DNA of 64,000 nt from Agapetus fuscipes (GCA_951799405.1 OX637334.1:3658001-3722000), one strand, 5' to 3'. Shown: positions 29,946 to 40,627, numbered from the stretch's first letter. Numbers and translations are program-made. Notes: generated by a model from the letters alone, not told the origin.

Positions 29946-30354
29946 CAGCGAGGGTGTGTCTTCATCCCTTATTCATACGCACCCGTTCTTCCGTTCAATC
30001 TTTATAATATGAACTTTGCAGTCTTACGTCTTCCATCGCCCTTTTGTATTATTTTTTTCTCTTTATTTATGCAATTATTCAGAATGGCTGTTAAAAGAAG
30101 GTAGAAGAAATGCAGAAAGACTTTAGATAAGATCTCGCTGGGTTTACTCGTTTGATGCTATTTCTAGGATTACAGGCGTTACTAAGTGTAATTATGTTTA
30201 ACTTATCTGAAAAAACAGGTTTAACAATTGATATTTTCAAAAGCCTAAAATTCGTAGTTTTCTTACGCATATGGAATACCTCGAGGAATATTCTTTAATA
30301 AGATCAAATAGCATGCGGTTTTTGGTATTTTCACCCTTTTTAAAATATAAGTAT
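29946..30354. other. No recognised feature
   Basis: No domain or repeat family found. Confidence 0.5.
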
Positions 30355-30593
30355 CTAACGGGGACATTTAGTTGTCGGTTGAGCCCACGCTTTGACAAAC
30401 TAATGATGCCTGGCCTGAAAGTTTCGTCTTCACTGTCATTCTTACCTACCGAATATCGGTGATATTTGAATGAAAAGTAAATCAGCTGTTTGCTTGCGGC
30501 CATCTTGGATTGACAGGTCTTCATATAAATGCATCATTAGTTAGTCAAAGCGTGGGCTCAACGGGCGACTAAAATGTCTAAGAATAGCACCGT
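30355..30593. mobile_element. TIR MITE, family F (copy 2)
   Basis: 'ggttgagcccacgctttgac' on the left and 'gtcaaagcgtgggctcaac' on the right. Interior with 'cggccatcttggattgacag'. The left terminus is partly lost. Confidence 0.8.
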
Positions 30594-30719
30594 AAGAGTT
30601 TCCGCAGTCGCTTAATATAAAATCAGTATATTAGTTCATATATATTTATCCCACTGGGAAGAAATTAAATAGCGAAGTCTCATTTAAGTCCACCAAAGTG
30701 TAAACTATGCACGGAGTAT

Positions 30720-30855
30720 AAAACTCAACATCCCATTTCAACAAAAAATGTTTTCAAACTAACACGTTTGTAGAGGTGCTGTTTTAGTTCCTATACATTT
30801 TGTGGTAAAACATTATGGTTTAGTTAAAATGAAAATTTTATACTTGCCATGAAGT
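30720..30855 (+). repeat. Dispersed repeat I
   Basis: 'ggtgctgttttagttcctat' and 'aaacattatggtttagtt', with an upstream inverted counterpart 'catttcaacaaaaaatgt'. Confidence 0.5.
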
Positions 30856-31177
30856 AGAGTGAAGAAAGGTATGTATCTGCCAAGTAAAAAATATGAAGAG
30901 TAATTTGATGCTCTCGGAATGTTGGCGAATTCCCTGCAGTGATTTCATATCTCACTAAAATTATGAGACTCCTCATGTTTTATCATAAAACTGTAATTTT
31001 TCACGAGGAAATATTTTGAATTTGAAATAAAGTTTTTTGAGACTTAGGGCTACATCTACTTAACAAATTTGCATGTTTTAAACGGGTTTTTTTTTTTAAA
31101 GAATTCCTGTGCGGGAGATTTTCTAGATTCTAGAGACTCTAGGGGTCTATGAACCTTGTTGTAGTGCCGCAGAGGCG
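30856..31177. other. No recognised feature
   Basis: AT-rich, with no domain seen. Confidence 0.5.
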
Positions 31178-31411
31178 TACGAGCTTGATCGTCGCTACAA
31201 AGCACCAATACTCAAGCAAGACCCAGTTGTTGTAAGGCTGGATGAACCTTTAGTGACCGGTCTTTGGTAAAGGCTTTATGAATTTTTTCAACCCGGCGAA
31301 GAGCATATTTGGAAATATAAATGATAATCTCTTGTGCTCCGCCGAGATCCGAATCCACAACCTTTCATTTACGAGTCCAAAGTGTTGCCACTGGACTACG
31401 GACCGGTCCAA
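31178..31411 (-). repeat. SINE-T, chimera-type break point
   Basis: 'gtacgagcttgatcgtcgct' to 'ggactacggaccggtcc'. It ends at 'cgagcttg' where the chimeras join SINE-G, so it may be a chimera that has lost its SINE-G half. Confidence 0.85.
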
Positions 31412-31467
31412 GTTAAGTAAAATTACAATTTTTATTTATGAAGAGCATGACAAAAGTGACAAAATAC

Positions 31468-31625
31468 AATAGTCTGTAGTGTAGTGTTTGGTGATCGTGC
31501 TTTTGCAGTGGTGACTCCAAGGGTATGGATCTGACTGCCACATACGGTTCGAGAAATTTGACAGCAGTCACTTCAAGAGATGTCTCAAGGACGATATGTT
31601 CACCGAATCTTTTTGAAAATCCACG
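31468..31625 (+). pseudogene. L2/CR1-like LINE ORF2 C-terminus, relic
   Basis: Frame 1 gives VFGDRAFAVVTPRVW then a stop and LPHTVRE. Frame 2 gives FKRCLKDDMFTESF and a stop. FGDRAFxVxxPxxWNxLP followed by FKxxLKxxLF is the classic end of L2/CR1-type ORF2. A frameshift and a stop separate the parts. It resembles 51116-51743 but is far older. Confidence 0.8.
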
Positions 31626-32155
31626 AAACGGTGTCATTGAAAAAGAGGACTGATTCATCATCATCATCGTCATTCGTCATTAAAAACTTAAGATATGACA
31701 TTATTGTTACTTTTCTCAAGCTAAATAATTGTGTATTATGACATTTCCATTGTTTTTTGTTGTTTTTTTAATAATACAAAGACAATTGATTTTTTGTTAA
31801 TTCACTCGAAGGACACTCAAGATTCATGGTATTTCTTTCGATTTTAAAACATTTGCACACTCTTCAGTATTCCACAATAAAGGCTTGCAGTGCAAAATGC
31901 ATGATCTAAGTATGATGAATCAATAAATATAAATTAACAGATAATAAACGTTTTTTATACGTCATTGCGATATTTGAACAAATTCGATTCCTTCTCGTTA
32001 CTTCCATATAGTTTTCTTCATTTTTGTTAGGAACAAATCGTCTCAGATAATGACGTCCTTTTCCTTTAGCTTACCTCTCTTTCTCTACAAGGTCCAAGAT
32101 AAGAAAACTAATCAGCAATAAGCTCGTCCTGTAACCGTCAAATACAAAACCTTAC
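31626..32155. other. No recognised feature
   Basis: AT-rich, with T-runs. Confidence 0.5.
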
Positions 32156-32290
32156 GCGTAAACTCAAAAATAGCGTTTAACAAAATATATACGTAAACTA
32201 AAACTCTCTAAGTAGACTTGTTTTGGTTTTGAATAGCTTTTTGGTAAACGTGATAGTTGAGTGTAAGTGGAATTTTGTACACTTGTTCTG
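32156..32290 (+). repeat. Dispersed repeat I, diverged
   Basis: 'aactcaaaaatagcgtttaa' mirrors 'taaacgtgatagttgagtg', giving the inverted structure of the family. Confidence 0.5.
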
Positions 32291-32694
32291 TACCTATCAA
32301 ATAACTGCCAGAAGTATGGAGCATCACATATTTATACTAGACTAGCAGACCAAACCGCGCTCGCGCACGGTTGGCTGCTAGCTGCCTATGGCTTCGCCAT
32401 AATTGTTTGCCCATATATACTTTATTTCATTGAATGCTTTAAGATATAATTTAATTAATTTTGTGATAAAAAGCTGATTGAATTTTTTTCATGTTCCGAA
32501 TATCTTGAATCCACGAAAGACAAATTGTTAAATATGTACGGTATGCGTACATCGCATTCACATTCTTTTCAGTTCCAGAATAAATGCATTGTCAGAATAA
32601 TGTAATACATCAGGTGGTTCATGTTACTAATAAAGAAAAGTTAGGATAATAATAATATTCAATATAACAATATTTTTAGTGCCGTTTTGTGAGT
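32291..32694. other. No gene; small GC patch
   Basis: A short GC-rich stretch at 32355-32400 ('ccgcgctcgcgcacggttgg') of unknown nature. The rest is AT-rich. Confidence 0.45.
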
Positions 32695-32889
32695 TCACCG
32701 CAAGGGCACTGCAGAGCCATAGCCCCTCCTGAACAGACATGTCTTTAATATTGATTTAAAAACATTTGCACTCTCCACAGCTGTCAGCTCGTGTGGTAAA
32801 ACATTAAAAAGCAGAGGGCCGGCAATACAAAAGGCACGATGCAAATAATTGGCCGTGTTGCTCCTGCGGGGAGCCCTGAGTCTATTCAC
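32695..32889 (-). pseudogene. LINE ORF2 C-terminus, relic
   Basis: The minus strand encodes NYLHRAFCIAGPLLFNVLP, then ANVFKSILKTCLFRRGY and a stop after 64 codons. GPxLFNxLP followed by FKxxLKxxLF is the standard C-terminal end of many LINE ORF2 proteins. Upstream is not open, so it is truncated. RA begins just beyond it at 32911. Confidence 0.8.
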
Positions 32890-32910
32890 AGCAGTGCTAT
32901 TTCAGACTCA

Positions 32911-32973
32911 TTCCTTGACTTATAGGTTGGTATGAGGCTAGCCAATGACCATCCATATTGTAAGAATGGTTAA
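32911..32973 (+). repeat. RA fragment, 5' end
   Basis: 'ttccttgacttataggttgg' to 'tgtaagaatggtta', then lost. Confidence 0.75.
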
Positions 32974-33249
32974 AGGATTAGAAGAAAATATTCATTCTGA
33001 AGTGTATTTGCCTATACCCTACACACGTCCCTGTATGGAGTGCCACCCGAGATATGCAATTACAAAAAAAAATGGCTTCATTAACAACTAACTATTTACT
33101 TTTATGCACGCCAAGGGCATAGAGTTTCATGTTTTGTCGTGCCATTGCTTTTACTTCACGGGAAGATGTAACGCCACTTGAGAAAATATATAACTTTGTA
33201 TGAGCGTCTATGTGCTATGGGTCCTTCTGACACATACATACAGGATGAG

Positions 33250-33535
33250 CATGAGCAATGCCCTGAGCTCGGGTTCGAATCCCACCCAGAGTGTCATAAA
33301 TGATTCCCCGTTTCGGTTTTTTTTTCTAACGCCAAAATCAATTATCGGCAAGGTTTACCTACTCACTCTTCACAAGAAATGTGAACCACCCTCTTCGGGA
33401 ACTGGGAAACCCCTACTTCAACTGAAGTGATTGCATAAGGCTTGCCCCTTTACCTGTAAAAATAAATAGGTTCGACTCACCACATGCGAAACCCTTCGGG
33501 GATGACGCGGCAAGAAGTTGCACTGTATTGGGAGT
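33250..33535 (+). repeat. SINE-G, first unit of a G-T-G trimer
   Basis: 'ctcgggttcgaatcccaccc' has a good B box. Runs to 'cggcaagaagttgcactgta' and joins a 5'-truncated SINE-T. Confidence 0.85.
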
Positions 33536-33686
33536 TATGTACATATATACTCACAAATGCTCTTTGCTGGGTTGGAAAATTCATTGCCTTAACCAAAGAC
33601 CGGTCACAAAAAGGTCCATCCAGCCGTACAGCAATTGGGTCTTGCATGAGAATTCGCACTCTGTAGCGACGACCAAGCTTGCAAAA
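33536..33686 (+). repeat. SINE-T, middle of a G-T-G trimer
   Basis: 'tgctctttgctgggttgg' to 'gcgacgaccaagcttgcaaa'. The head and tail are missing. It joins SINE-G at the standard chimera junction. Confidence 0.85.
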
Positions 33687-34005
33687 GTCCGGTCTATGGC
33701 ACAGTTAGTAGAATGCATGCATTCAAGGTTTGCTTTGCAGCAAGGGTTTGATCTCCACCGTGGGTGCCAGAAAGGATTTCCCGTTTCGGTGTTTATTTAA
33801 AACCCAAAAAAAATACCGGCAAGGAGTACTCAGCCTTCACAATAAATATGAACCGCCCCCCTGTGGGAGCTGGGAAACCACATCTTCAATCGAAGTGATT
33901 GGCGTGAGGCTGACCCGATAAATAGGTCCCAAATCGCCACATGCGACCCCTTCGAGGAAAACACAGGTAAGAAGTTACACTTTATGTGTAATTAAGTCGC
34001 TTCGC
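33687..34005 (+). repeat. SINE-G, last unit of a G-T-G trimer
   Basis: 'ggtctatggcacagttagta' to 'tgtgtaattaagtcgcttcg'. Head diverged, body complete. Confidence 0.82.
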
Positions 34006-34077
34006 GTTGGGATGTTAACAATTAAGTAGGTACCTATTATCTGACAATGCATATTCTAATAATAAAAATAATAATTT

Positions 34078-34324
34078 TATAAGTTGCATAGATAAATTAC
34101 ATTTAAAATTCATATTAAATGCATTCCCATAAGCAGCCACGTATAAGTTCACGCTTACTTATACCGCATGTGGATTTGCAACATAAAATCCAATGTCAAA
34201 TGGACATAAGCAAACTCTTGCTGATCTTCCCTGGAACAGGGGTGACATTGGCAACACATTGGGTGACAAGTGTTTTTTTTTACAATATTGGTGGTCAGCC
34301 TCCTACCAACCTATAAGTCAAGGA
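34078..34324 (-). repeat. RA, full length
   Basis: 'aagttgcatagataaattac' to 'ccaacctataagtcaagg'. A small insertion ('cacattgggtgacaagtg') lies in the 5' half. Confidence 0.85.
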
Positions 34325-34483
34325 AGTGTCAGATTCTGAATAAGAGAACATTATAATAAAAGCAGTTTATTACTTAGCTAAGCCTAATTCTTCGGAGTTC
34401 CTTTTTTTTAGTTTGTAATTTAAATAAAATCTTACAAAGAAAAAAATATTAAGATTTATTTTTATTACATTTCTATCAATCAG
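34325..34483. other. No recognised feature
   Basis: AT-rich spacer. Confidence 0.5.
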
Positions 34484-34549
34484 TGTTATGGCCGAGGGGG
34501 CCAAGAGGCTGATCTTTCTAGCGTATTTGAAAAAGAATAACGTTGACCA
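34484..34549 (+). repeat. SINE-L head, interrupted by a SINE chimera
   Basis: 'cagtgttatggccgaggggg' to 'aaaagaataacgttg'. It resumes at 35040 with 'tggttcgatccccgcttggg'. The break falls just before the B box. Confidence 0.85.
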
Positions 34550-34776
34550 GTCCGTGGCTCAGTGGTAACACTGCGGACTCTGAATGGGAAGGTTGTGGGT
34601 TCGATTCCCAGCGGAGCACAAAAAATATACCATTTATATTTTCAAATTTGCTCTTCGCCGGGTTGAAAAATTCATAAAACCTTTACCAATGACCGGTCAC
34701 CAAAGGTCCATCCAGCCTTACAGCAACTGGGTCTTGCTTGAGAATTGGCGCTTTGTAGCGACGACGATCAAGCTCG
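34550..34776 (+). repeat. SINE-T part of a chimera inserted in SINE-L
   Basis: 'accagtccgtggctcagtgg' head to 'gacgatcaagctcgtaaaa'. The head has a sound B box (ggttcgattccc). Confidence 0.88.
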
Positions 34777-35039
34777 TAAAAAGGTCGATAGCTTAATTGG
34801 TAGAATGCTTGCATTCCATGCCGAGAGCATGGGTTCGATCTCAAAGGTTTACTCAGTCTTCACAAAGAAATGAGAACCAGCCCCCCCGGGAGCTGGGAAA
34901 CCCCCACTTCAACTTAAAGTGGTTGGTGCGAGGCCGCCCCCCTTACCAGTAAAAATAAATAGGTCCCGAAGCGCCACATGCGACCCCTTCGGGGATAACG
35001 CAGGCAAGAAGTTACACTATATGTGTAGCTTAGTTGCGT
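34777..35039 (+). repeat. SINE-G part of a chimera inserted in SINE-L
   Basis: 'ggtcgatagcttaattggta' head to 'gtgtagcttagttgcg'. Together with the preceding SINE-T it forms one 490-bp unit inserted as a block. Confidence 0.88.
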
Positions 35040-35232
35040 TTGGTTCGATCCCCGCTTGGGTCACTTGACTTTAACTTTGACCTTGGTTCAACAGATGTTA
35101 TTGGGTAATTAATAATTAATAATTTATTAATAGAAACAATAATGAATTATTAATTAATGATATTAATACCTGTTTCTGGCCAGATAGAATAGGTTAGTGA
35201 ATTGCATTCCTCTTCACAAATCTATTTGAAAA
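35040..35232 (+). repeat. SINE-L, remainder after the chimera
   Basis: 'tggttcgatccccgcttggg' to 'cttcacaaatctatttgaaa'. A poly-A run joins it tail to tail to the next copy. Confidence 0.88.
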
Positions 35233-35473
35233 AAAAAAAAAAAAGATTTGTGAAGAGGAATGCAATTCACCAACCTATTCTGCCTGATCAGAAACGGCAT
35301 ATTAATATAATCAATTAGTAATTCATTGTTGTTATTGTAATAACCCTATAACATCTGTTGAACCAGGGTCAAAGTTGTGGTCAAATGACCCAAGCGGGGA
35401 TCGAACCAATGTTGTTCTATTCCAAACACGCTAGAAAGATCAGCCCACTTGGCACCCTTGGCCATAACACCGA
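35233..35473 (-). repeat. SINE-L, minus copy, tail to tail
   Basis: 'gatttgtgaagaggaatgc' to 'ttggccataacaccgac'. Nearly the mirror image of 35040-35232 around an A-run of about 15. Confidence 0.9.
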
Positions 35474-35475
35474 CT

Positions 35476-35711
35476 GAGCAAAGATATATTAAGATTTAAA
35501 GCTCATATCACATGCATGCCCACAAACAAACACGTGTACATCGCGTTTAGAAATGCTGAATGTATACTTACAAATAAAATCCAACCATCAAATGAACATA
35601 AATAAACCATAAACTTTTGCCGACCTTCCCTGACACAGGGGTGACATTGGCAAAGTGAACCATTTTTAACAGTATGGGTGGTCAGCCTCATATCAACCTA
35701 TAAGTCAAGAA
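35476..35711 (-). repeat. RA, near full length
   Basis: 'gagcaaagatatattaag' to 'tcaacctataagtcaag'. Its tail is lost where it abuts SINE-L. Confidence 0.85.
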
Positions 35712-36015
35712 ATGCCTTGCCTGTAAAAATAAATATATTCCAGCTTCTGCGGAGACAACGCGGTAAGAATTTGCATTATATTTGCAGCTCTGTTGCGGTT
35801 TTTTTAATGAAAAGACATGTTTCTAGTATGTGGCCTGTACAGTGTACATCCTAAATGGCTGCCAGCGCCAGTGAGGCGATTTATATATATTTTTAAACTC
35901 AAGTAGGCGTAAGTTCCCCTTACCTGTTAAAATAAATATGTTCCATACGGCACATGCGCAATCCCTTCGCAACCACGCGGTAGGATGTTGCATTATATGT
36001 GCAGTTTAGTAGCGT
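35712..36015 (+). repeat. SINE-G 3' ends, two partial copies
   Basis: 'ttgcctgtaaaaataaat' with 'cagctctgttgcgg' (35715-35800), and 'ccttacctgttaaaataaat' with 'gtgcagtttagtagcg' (about 35910-36015). Confidence 0.7.
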
Positions 36016-36044
36016 TTTTTAAAAGTTTGGTAACAGTGATCAAA

Positions 36045-36231
36045 GAAGACACGTATAAGTTCGCCCTTGAACATGCCGCATGTGGACATACAATATACAA
36101 ACTCGAATCTCAAATGAACATACACCCTGCAACTCCTGCCAACCTTCCCTTTAACAGGGGTGACATTGGCAAAGTGAACCATTTTCTATAGCATGGACGG
36201 TCAGCCGCATACCAACTTATAAGTCAAGGAA
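36045..36231 (-). repeat. RA, tail-truncated
   Basis: 'agacacgtataagttcgcc' to 'ccaacttataagtcaagg'. The 3' end is missing. Confidence 0.85.
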
Positions 36232-36355
36232 CATACACAACAAATAACTTTTTTTAAATCAACAAATAATAATATGTATAGACATCAAAAACTAAACACA
36301 AAAGAAATTCTAATATTAAAAACCCTAGCCTATTACAGATCAACTGTCATTTCTT

Positions 36356-36545
36356 TCTGCCCTTACATACTTCTTTCATTTCCTCCAGAGTCATAACCTT
36401 TTTCATACAGGCTCTCCTTTTATTGTGACTCTGGATATTCCATTCATTTACAATTTTGGAAAATTGGTCCATCCATACCTTTCTCGGTCTTCCTCTACCA
36501 CGACATCCATCTATTCTTGCAACATATGCTTTCTTCGTCAGTCTT
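36356..36545 (-). pseudogene. LINE ORF2 C-terminus, relic (copy 2)
   Basis: The minus strand is continuously open: ERLTKKAYVARIDG, CRGRGRPRKVWMDQ, HNKRRACMKKVM, MKEVCKGRK. Same family as 678-1064 and 49437-49640, and the least damaged of the three. Only the last 60 or so residues of ORF2 are present. Confidence 0.8.
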
Positions 36546-36547
36546 TC

Positions 36548-36640
36548 ATCACTGTGGTTGGCATAAAGCCAAATCCCTTACCTGCAAAAATAAATAGGTT
36601 CCACATGCCACATGCGACTTCTTGGGGCATATTTCAAAAG
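36548..36640 (+). repeat. SINE-G, 3' fragment
   Basis: 'gtggttggcataaagcca', 'ttacctgcaaaaataaatag' and 'ccacatgcgacttcttgg'. Confidence 0.7.
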
Positions 36641-36987
36641 AAAAGGATTCTAACCCGTAGCCGAGAAAGAAACATATCTTTGTCTGTTTAGGAGATGCTT
36701 GAGATATTCCACTTCTTTAAATCCACTAAACGATAAAATATCTCTTCATTTTAAGCCAGTTAATACTCCAAAACTTCTTATTATTTGAATTATTATAACA
36801 TTCATTTTTCCAAAACGTAACAACAAAACATATCAAAACCGAGCTGTCATTAAATCAAAATGTCCACCTTCCCGCGTTCTTTTTTTAAATTTATTAGTAG
36901 GGTGTCCATATGCCAGGCATATTTTTTCGGGACTAAGATACTTTGTCGATATTCGGAAAGCAGTTTTCACATTTCACATACACTTAT
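36641..36987. other. No recognised feature
   Basis: AT-rich, nothing identified. Confidence 0.5.
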
Positions 36988-36989
36988 CA

Positions 36990-37325
36990 GTTTATAATCT
37001 TAATCTGAGTTGCATGGATGAAATTCCGTTTAAGATTTATAATTAATGCGTGCCCACAAGTACATATACACGTGACTTTGCAACTTTTGCCGTATTTTCT
37101 TGAAACAGGGGTGACATTGGTAAAGCGAATTTACTTTTAACATCACGGGTAGTCAGTCTTAACCAACCAAGCAACCTCAAAAGCACAATTTTTTTGTTGA
37201 GTATACACGTGACTTTGCAACTTATGCCGCCTTTTCTTGAAACAGGGGTGACATTGGTAGAGCGAATTTACTTTTTACATCACGGGTGGTCAATCTTAAA
37301 CCAACCTCAAAAGCACAATTTTTTA
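36990..37325 (-). repeat. RA with a tandem duplication of its 5' half
   Basis: One diverged RA (36990-37190) is followed by a second copy of 'atacacgtgactttgcaact' to 'caacctcaaaagcacaattt' at 37200-37322. The repeated block is about 125 bp, and the two copies differ at few sites. Confidence 0.75.
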
Positions 37326-37544
37326 ATGCTACAATTTTTTAGCAACAAAGGTTTTTTTGGTCGCCATGATATTTTAAAATCATGGATACCCTAAAATTCT
37401 TTGAGTGTTGCAAGTTTGTCTAATATTGCCAGGGGAAAAATACGGAAAAAGTAATTCTTTTAAATTGTATCAGTTGGCTAATAAATATTCACTAATCAAC
37501 CATACATATGAACAAAGAAGTATGTTTTAAATGGAAAAATGAAC

Positions 37545-38965
37545 TTTTGATAGTGTTGTTCTAAGAAATTCGTCATAAAAAATAGTTTTCTTCAACATTT
37601 AATTGAAATTAGCAGAATCTATAACGAACTGGGAAAATTCACCACTCAAGTTTAAAGTGGACGCAAAAAACCCGTTAAAACCCAAAAAAAATGTATGGTG
37701 GCTACTTGAAAAACTGTTTAATTTTTATTTTTATTTTGGGGGTTATTAAATATTTTTATCATTAGGTCACATGCCAAAATTCAATTCTACATGTTTGTAA
37801 ATGCGATCGCTGCGCTACTTGCAAGTTATGATTTCGGAATTTTGCGTATGTAGGTATTTACAACTTTTGTTAGAAAGTCTTATTTATTGAGAGAAAGTTT
37901 CTTCCAACATTTGTTTGGATTATAAAAAGACACGATAATTTCAAGTATGGGGTCTTTTAACTAAAATTGGCCACCAGCGGGATGATTTTTATCTGATTTT
38001 TAAATGAGTGTATATGGTAAATATCAGAAATAAGCATTTGTAAACATTCAGATTCCCCCTATTTTTTGCGTATCAATAGTATTTACATACACTTAGATTT
38101 ACATACACTTTTATACTTTACTTTTATATACACTTTATATGAAATTTTACTTTTTAAATATTTGTTCAAAGAAATTTGCCGTAGAAAAAAAGTTTCTTCC
38201 AACATTTATGGAATTTACTAAAATGCATTCAAAATTCGAGTATGAGGCCTATAAATTTAAAATGGTCGCCTGCAGAGCAATATATTTTTTTAGTTTGTAT
38301 GGCAAGTATGCAAAATATATACTTGGCGTGAATGCCCTATTACATATCATTACATTTCGCTAAATTATAATTGTATATGTATCATCAAAATAGTTGATTT
38401 TTTTACTTATAAATTTGACGTTTTTTGTGAAAATCAGGTTTTTCAAAATTTTGTTTGAAAAAAATTGTCATTGAAAAAAGTTTTCTTCCAAAAAATATTG
38501 ACATTTACAAAAAAAACTTGATCATTGTAAATAAACCTTCAGAATTTTAAAATGAACGCCAGGAGAGTGTTAAATATTGAAGAAACCAAAAAAAATGTAT
38601 CGCAGCTACTCTTAATCCTTCATGTATTGTGTTGTATTTTTTAAAATATGTAAGTCTGTTTATGTTAAGGTGGCATGTTCAATTTCATTGTTCCAACTTA
38701 ATGCATGCGCCTGTTGTGCCAACTGAAAGATATTGTTTTGTATTTTTTTCTATGTAGGTATTTACAAACTTTGTTTGAAGAATTTACTTTTTGCGAAAAA
38801 GTTTCTTCCAAAAGTTGTTAAAATTACTAAGAGACATGACTGTTTCGAACATCAAGCCTGTAAATTCAAAATGGCCGCCAGCGGCAAGATTTCAATTTTC
38901 AGTCTGTATCGCAGGTATACGAAATATGCACGTGACGTCATCCGGACCCTGACAGTTGTTTAAGT
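37545..38965 (+). repeat. Degenerate tandem array, about 300-bp unit, five copies
   Basis: Copies begin near 37550, 37862, 38150, 38447 and 38762. Each has a 'gtttcttccaacatttg'-like block, then 'attactaa', and about 70 bp later 'aaaatggccgccagcgg' or a variant. The units are strongly diverged, so the array is old. The frames at 38139 and 38733 lie inside units and are not genes. Confidence 0.75.
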
Positions 38966-39044
38966 TTGAGCATTTTATGGGGGTATGCAAAATAACAGCA
39001 TCGTGCTGCGAACGGTCTGGGCGCCTATAGTGGTACAAATATAC

Positions 39045-39100
39045 AAACAAACGGACAAACAAACAAACGGACAAACAAACAAACGGACAAACAAACAAAC
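39045..39100 (+). repeat. (acaaacaaacaaacgg)n
   Basis: About three 16-bp units plus partials, closing the 300-bp-unit array. Confidence 0.9.
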
Positions 39101-39624
39101 ACCAAAAATTCTGGAATTGAGCGTTAGTTCAGTTTATCAAGAGGAACACTTTTTAGAAAAACATTTTTGCAAATTCGAAAAAAACAGACGCAAATACCCC
39201 TTCCTTTTTTATATATAAGATACGCTTTTTCCAGAGAGTTTTCCAATCCCAGGAATACCGATGGACTTACACAGCCTAAATTGACTCAAAAATTATTTTG
39301 TTTCATACTCGTATAGATACGTGAATGTATGTCGTACCACTAGTGCTTGTTTGTCTGCTTTACCATTTGATTTGAAGATGACCTTTCAATAGTATTTTAT
39401 TTAGAATCACATTCTACTCAATATGAGGTTAGAAATACACATAAAACACGATAATGTGAGAGTTGTTTGAAATATTTTTTCAATCAATTTCCAGTTTTTA
39501 TAAGAAGCATTGGTCCAGCACATATAAAAACATTGCTCATGTGAAATTACCTCTGTTGGATATAAGACAAAAAGCACAAAGGGGACGATGTGTCCCTAGA
39601 TTTGAATTAATTTCGTGGACTCTT
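39101..39624. repeat. Spacer with an inverted piece of repeat J
   Basis: About 39340-39480 contains 'ttagaatcacattctac', 'cgataatgtgagagttgttt' and 'aatcaatttcc', the complement of repeat J. The rest is unassigned. Confidence 0.5.
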
Positions 39625-39870
39625 ACAGTGCTATTCTTAAACATTTTGGTCGTCCGTTGAGCCCACGCTTTGACAAACTAATGATGCCTGGGCTGGAAGT
39701 CTCATCACCACGGTCATTCTTACCTATCGAATTTTGGTAATTTTTGTATGAAGACTAATCAGTTGTTCACTTGCGGCCATCTTGGATTGACAGGTCTTCA
39801 TACAACTGCATCATTAGTTTGTCAAAGCGTGGGCTCAACGGACGACTAAAATGTCTAAGAACAGCACCGT
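39625..39870. mobile_element. TIR MITE, family F (copy 3)
   Basis: The best-preserved copy: 'cagtgctattcttaaacatt' on the left and 'aatgtctaagaacagcaccg'-like on the right (read on the same strand as its complement). Arms of about 63 bp. Interior 'cggccatcttggattgacag'. Confidence 0.87.
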
Positions 39871-40266
39871 TTGAGATTATTTTACAAAGTTGCCACACCA
39901 TTACCATGATATGTCATATTCCGATATTCCATATTCCGATTATTCCATATTCCGATTCAGATATGACAATATTCCGATAAAAAAAAACGAATACCAAATA
40001 ATTTAGTTGTTCATTTGATTGTCATAGTTTCCAATTTAACAGTCTGACAGCCAAAAACAAAAAAAAACAATAATTCTGCTATCAAACAATTGTGCGCTTT
40101 CACATTTCCTATACTTTCTCACTCATCTCTACCCTTATTCTCACTAATTAAATTCACGCTGCGTTCTTGACGCCTTTTTTTCAATAATCGCGAGAAATCG
40201 TTCAACTTTGAGATTTTAATTGAAAATTAATCCGACACCGGGCGTGCACTGTGTTTCGCAATTTCA
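39871..40266. other. No recognised feature
   Basis: Contains a short 'tattccgat' tandem patch at 39918-39980. Confidence 0.5.
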
Positions 40267-40460
40267 GGATGAGTTTCTATCAATACAACACGAGTTGAAA
40301 GGGATATTCAATGGCTATACAGTTTACGTACAAAACAGATTGAAAATTCCTCAATGTGAATTTAAAATTACAAATCCTTTTTTAGTCTGGGTTTCGAGAA
40401 CGAAAATTCCTGTGAAAAATAATGAATTAATTATTGATCGAAATAAGGCACTAAGAAACG
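40267..40460 (+). CDS. Possible host exon, unknown protein
   Basis: An acceptor-like 'gcaatttcag' precedes 40267, and a donor-like 'gtaaga' follows 40460. The frame (open from about 40220 to a stop near 40489) reads DEFLSIQHELKGIF, then VYVQNRLKIPQCEFKI. It is not part of any repeat family in this window and has mixed, protein-like composition. I recognise no domain. Could be chance: 60-90 codons open is not rare at this base composition. Confidence 0.3.
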
Positions 40461-40627
40461 TAAGATTTAATTTCGAACAGAGTATGTAGTTTGGTTTTAT
40501 GTGCGAAGACAAATGATTTAATAAGTCCCTTATTTTTTAAAAATGATATTCTAATGAATATTTTAAGCTTCTCAAATAGGTCCTCTTTTTTGTCTCAGAC
40601 TGTCCAATATTTTTTTTTTTTTTATTA

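Noticed and set aside
33200..35040. CRISPR-like array (similar units with spacers)
   Set aside because: The units are 200-300 bp SINEs in a eukaryotic sequence. There are no short direct repeats with unique spacers.
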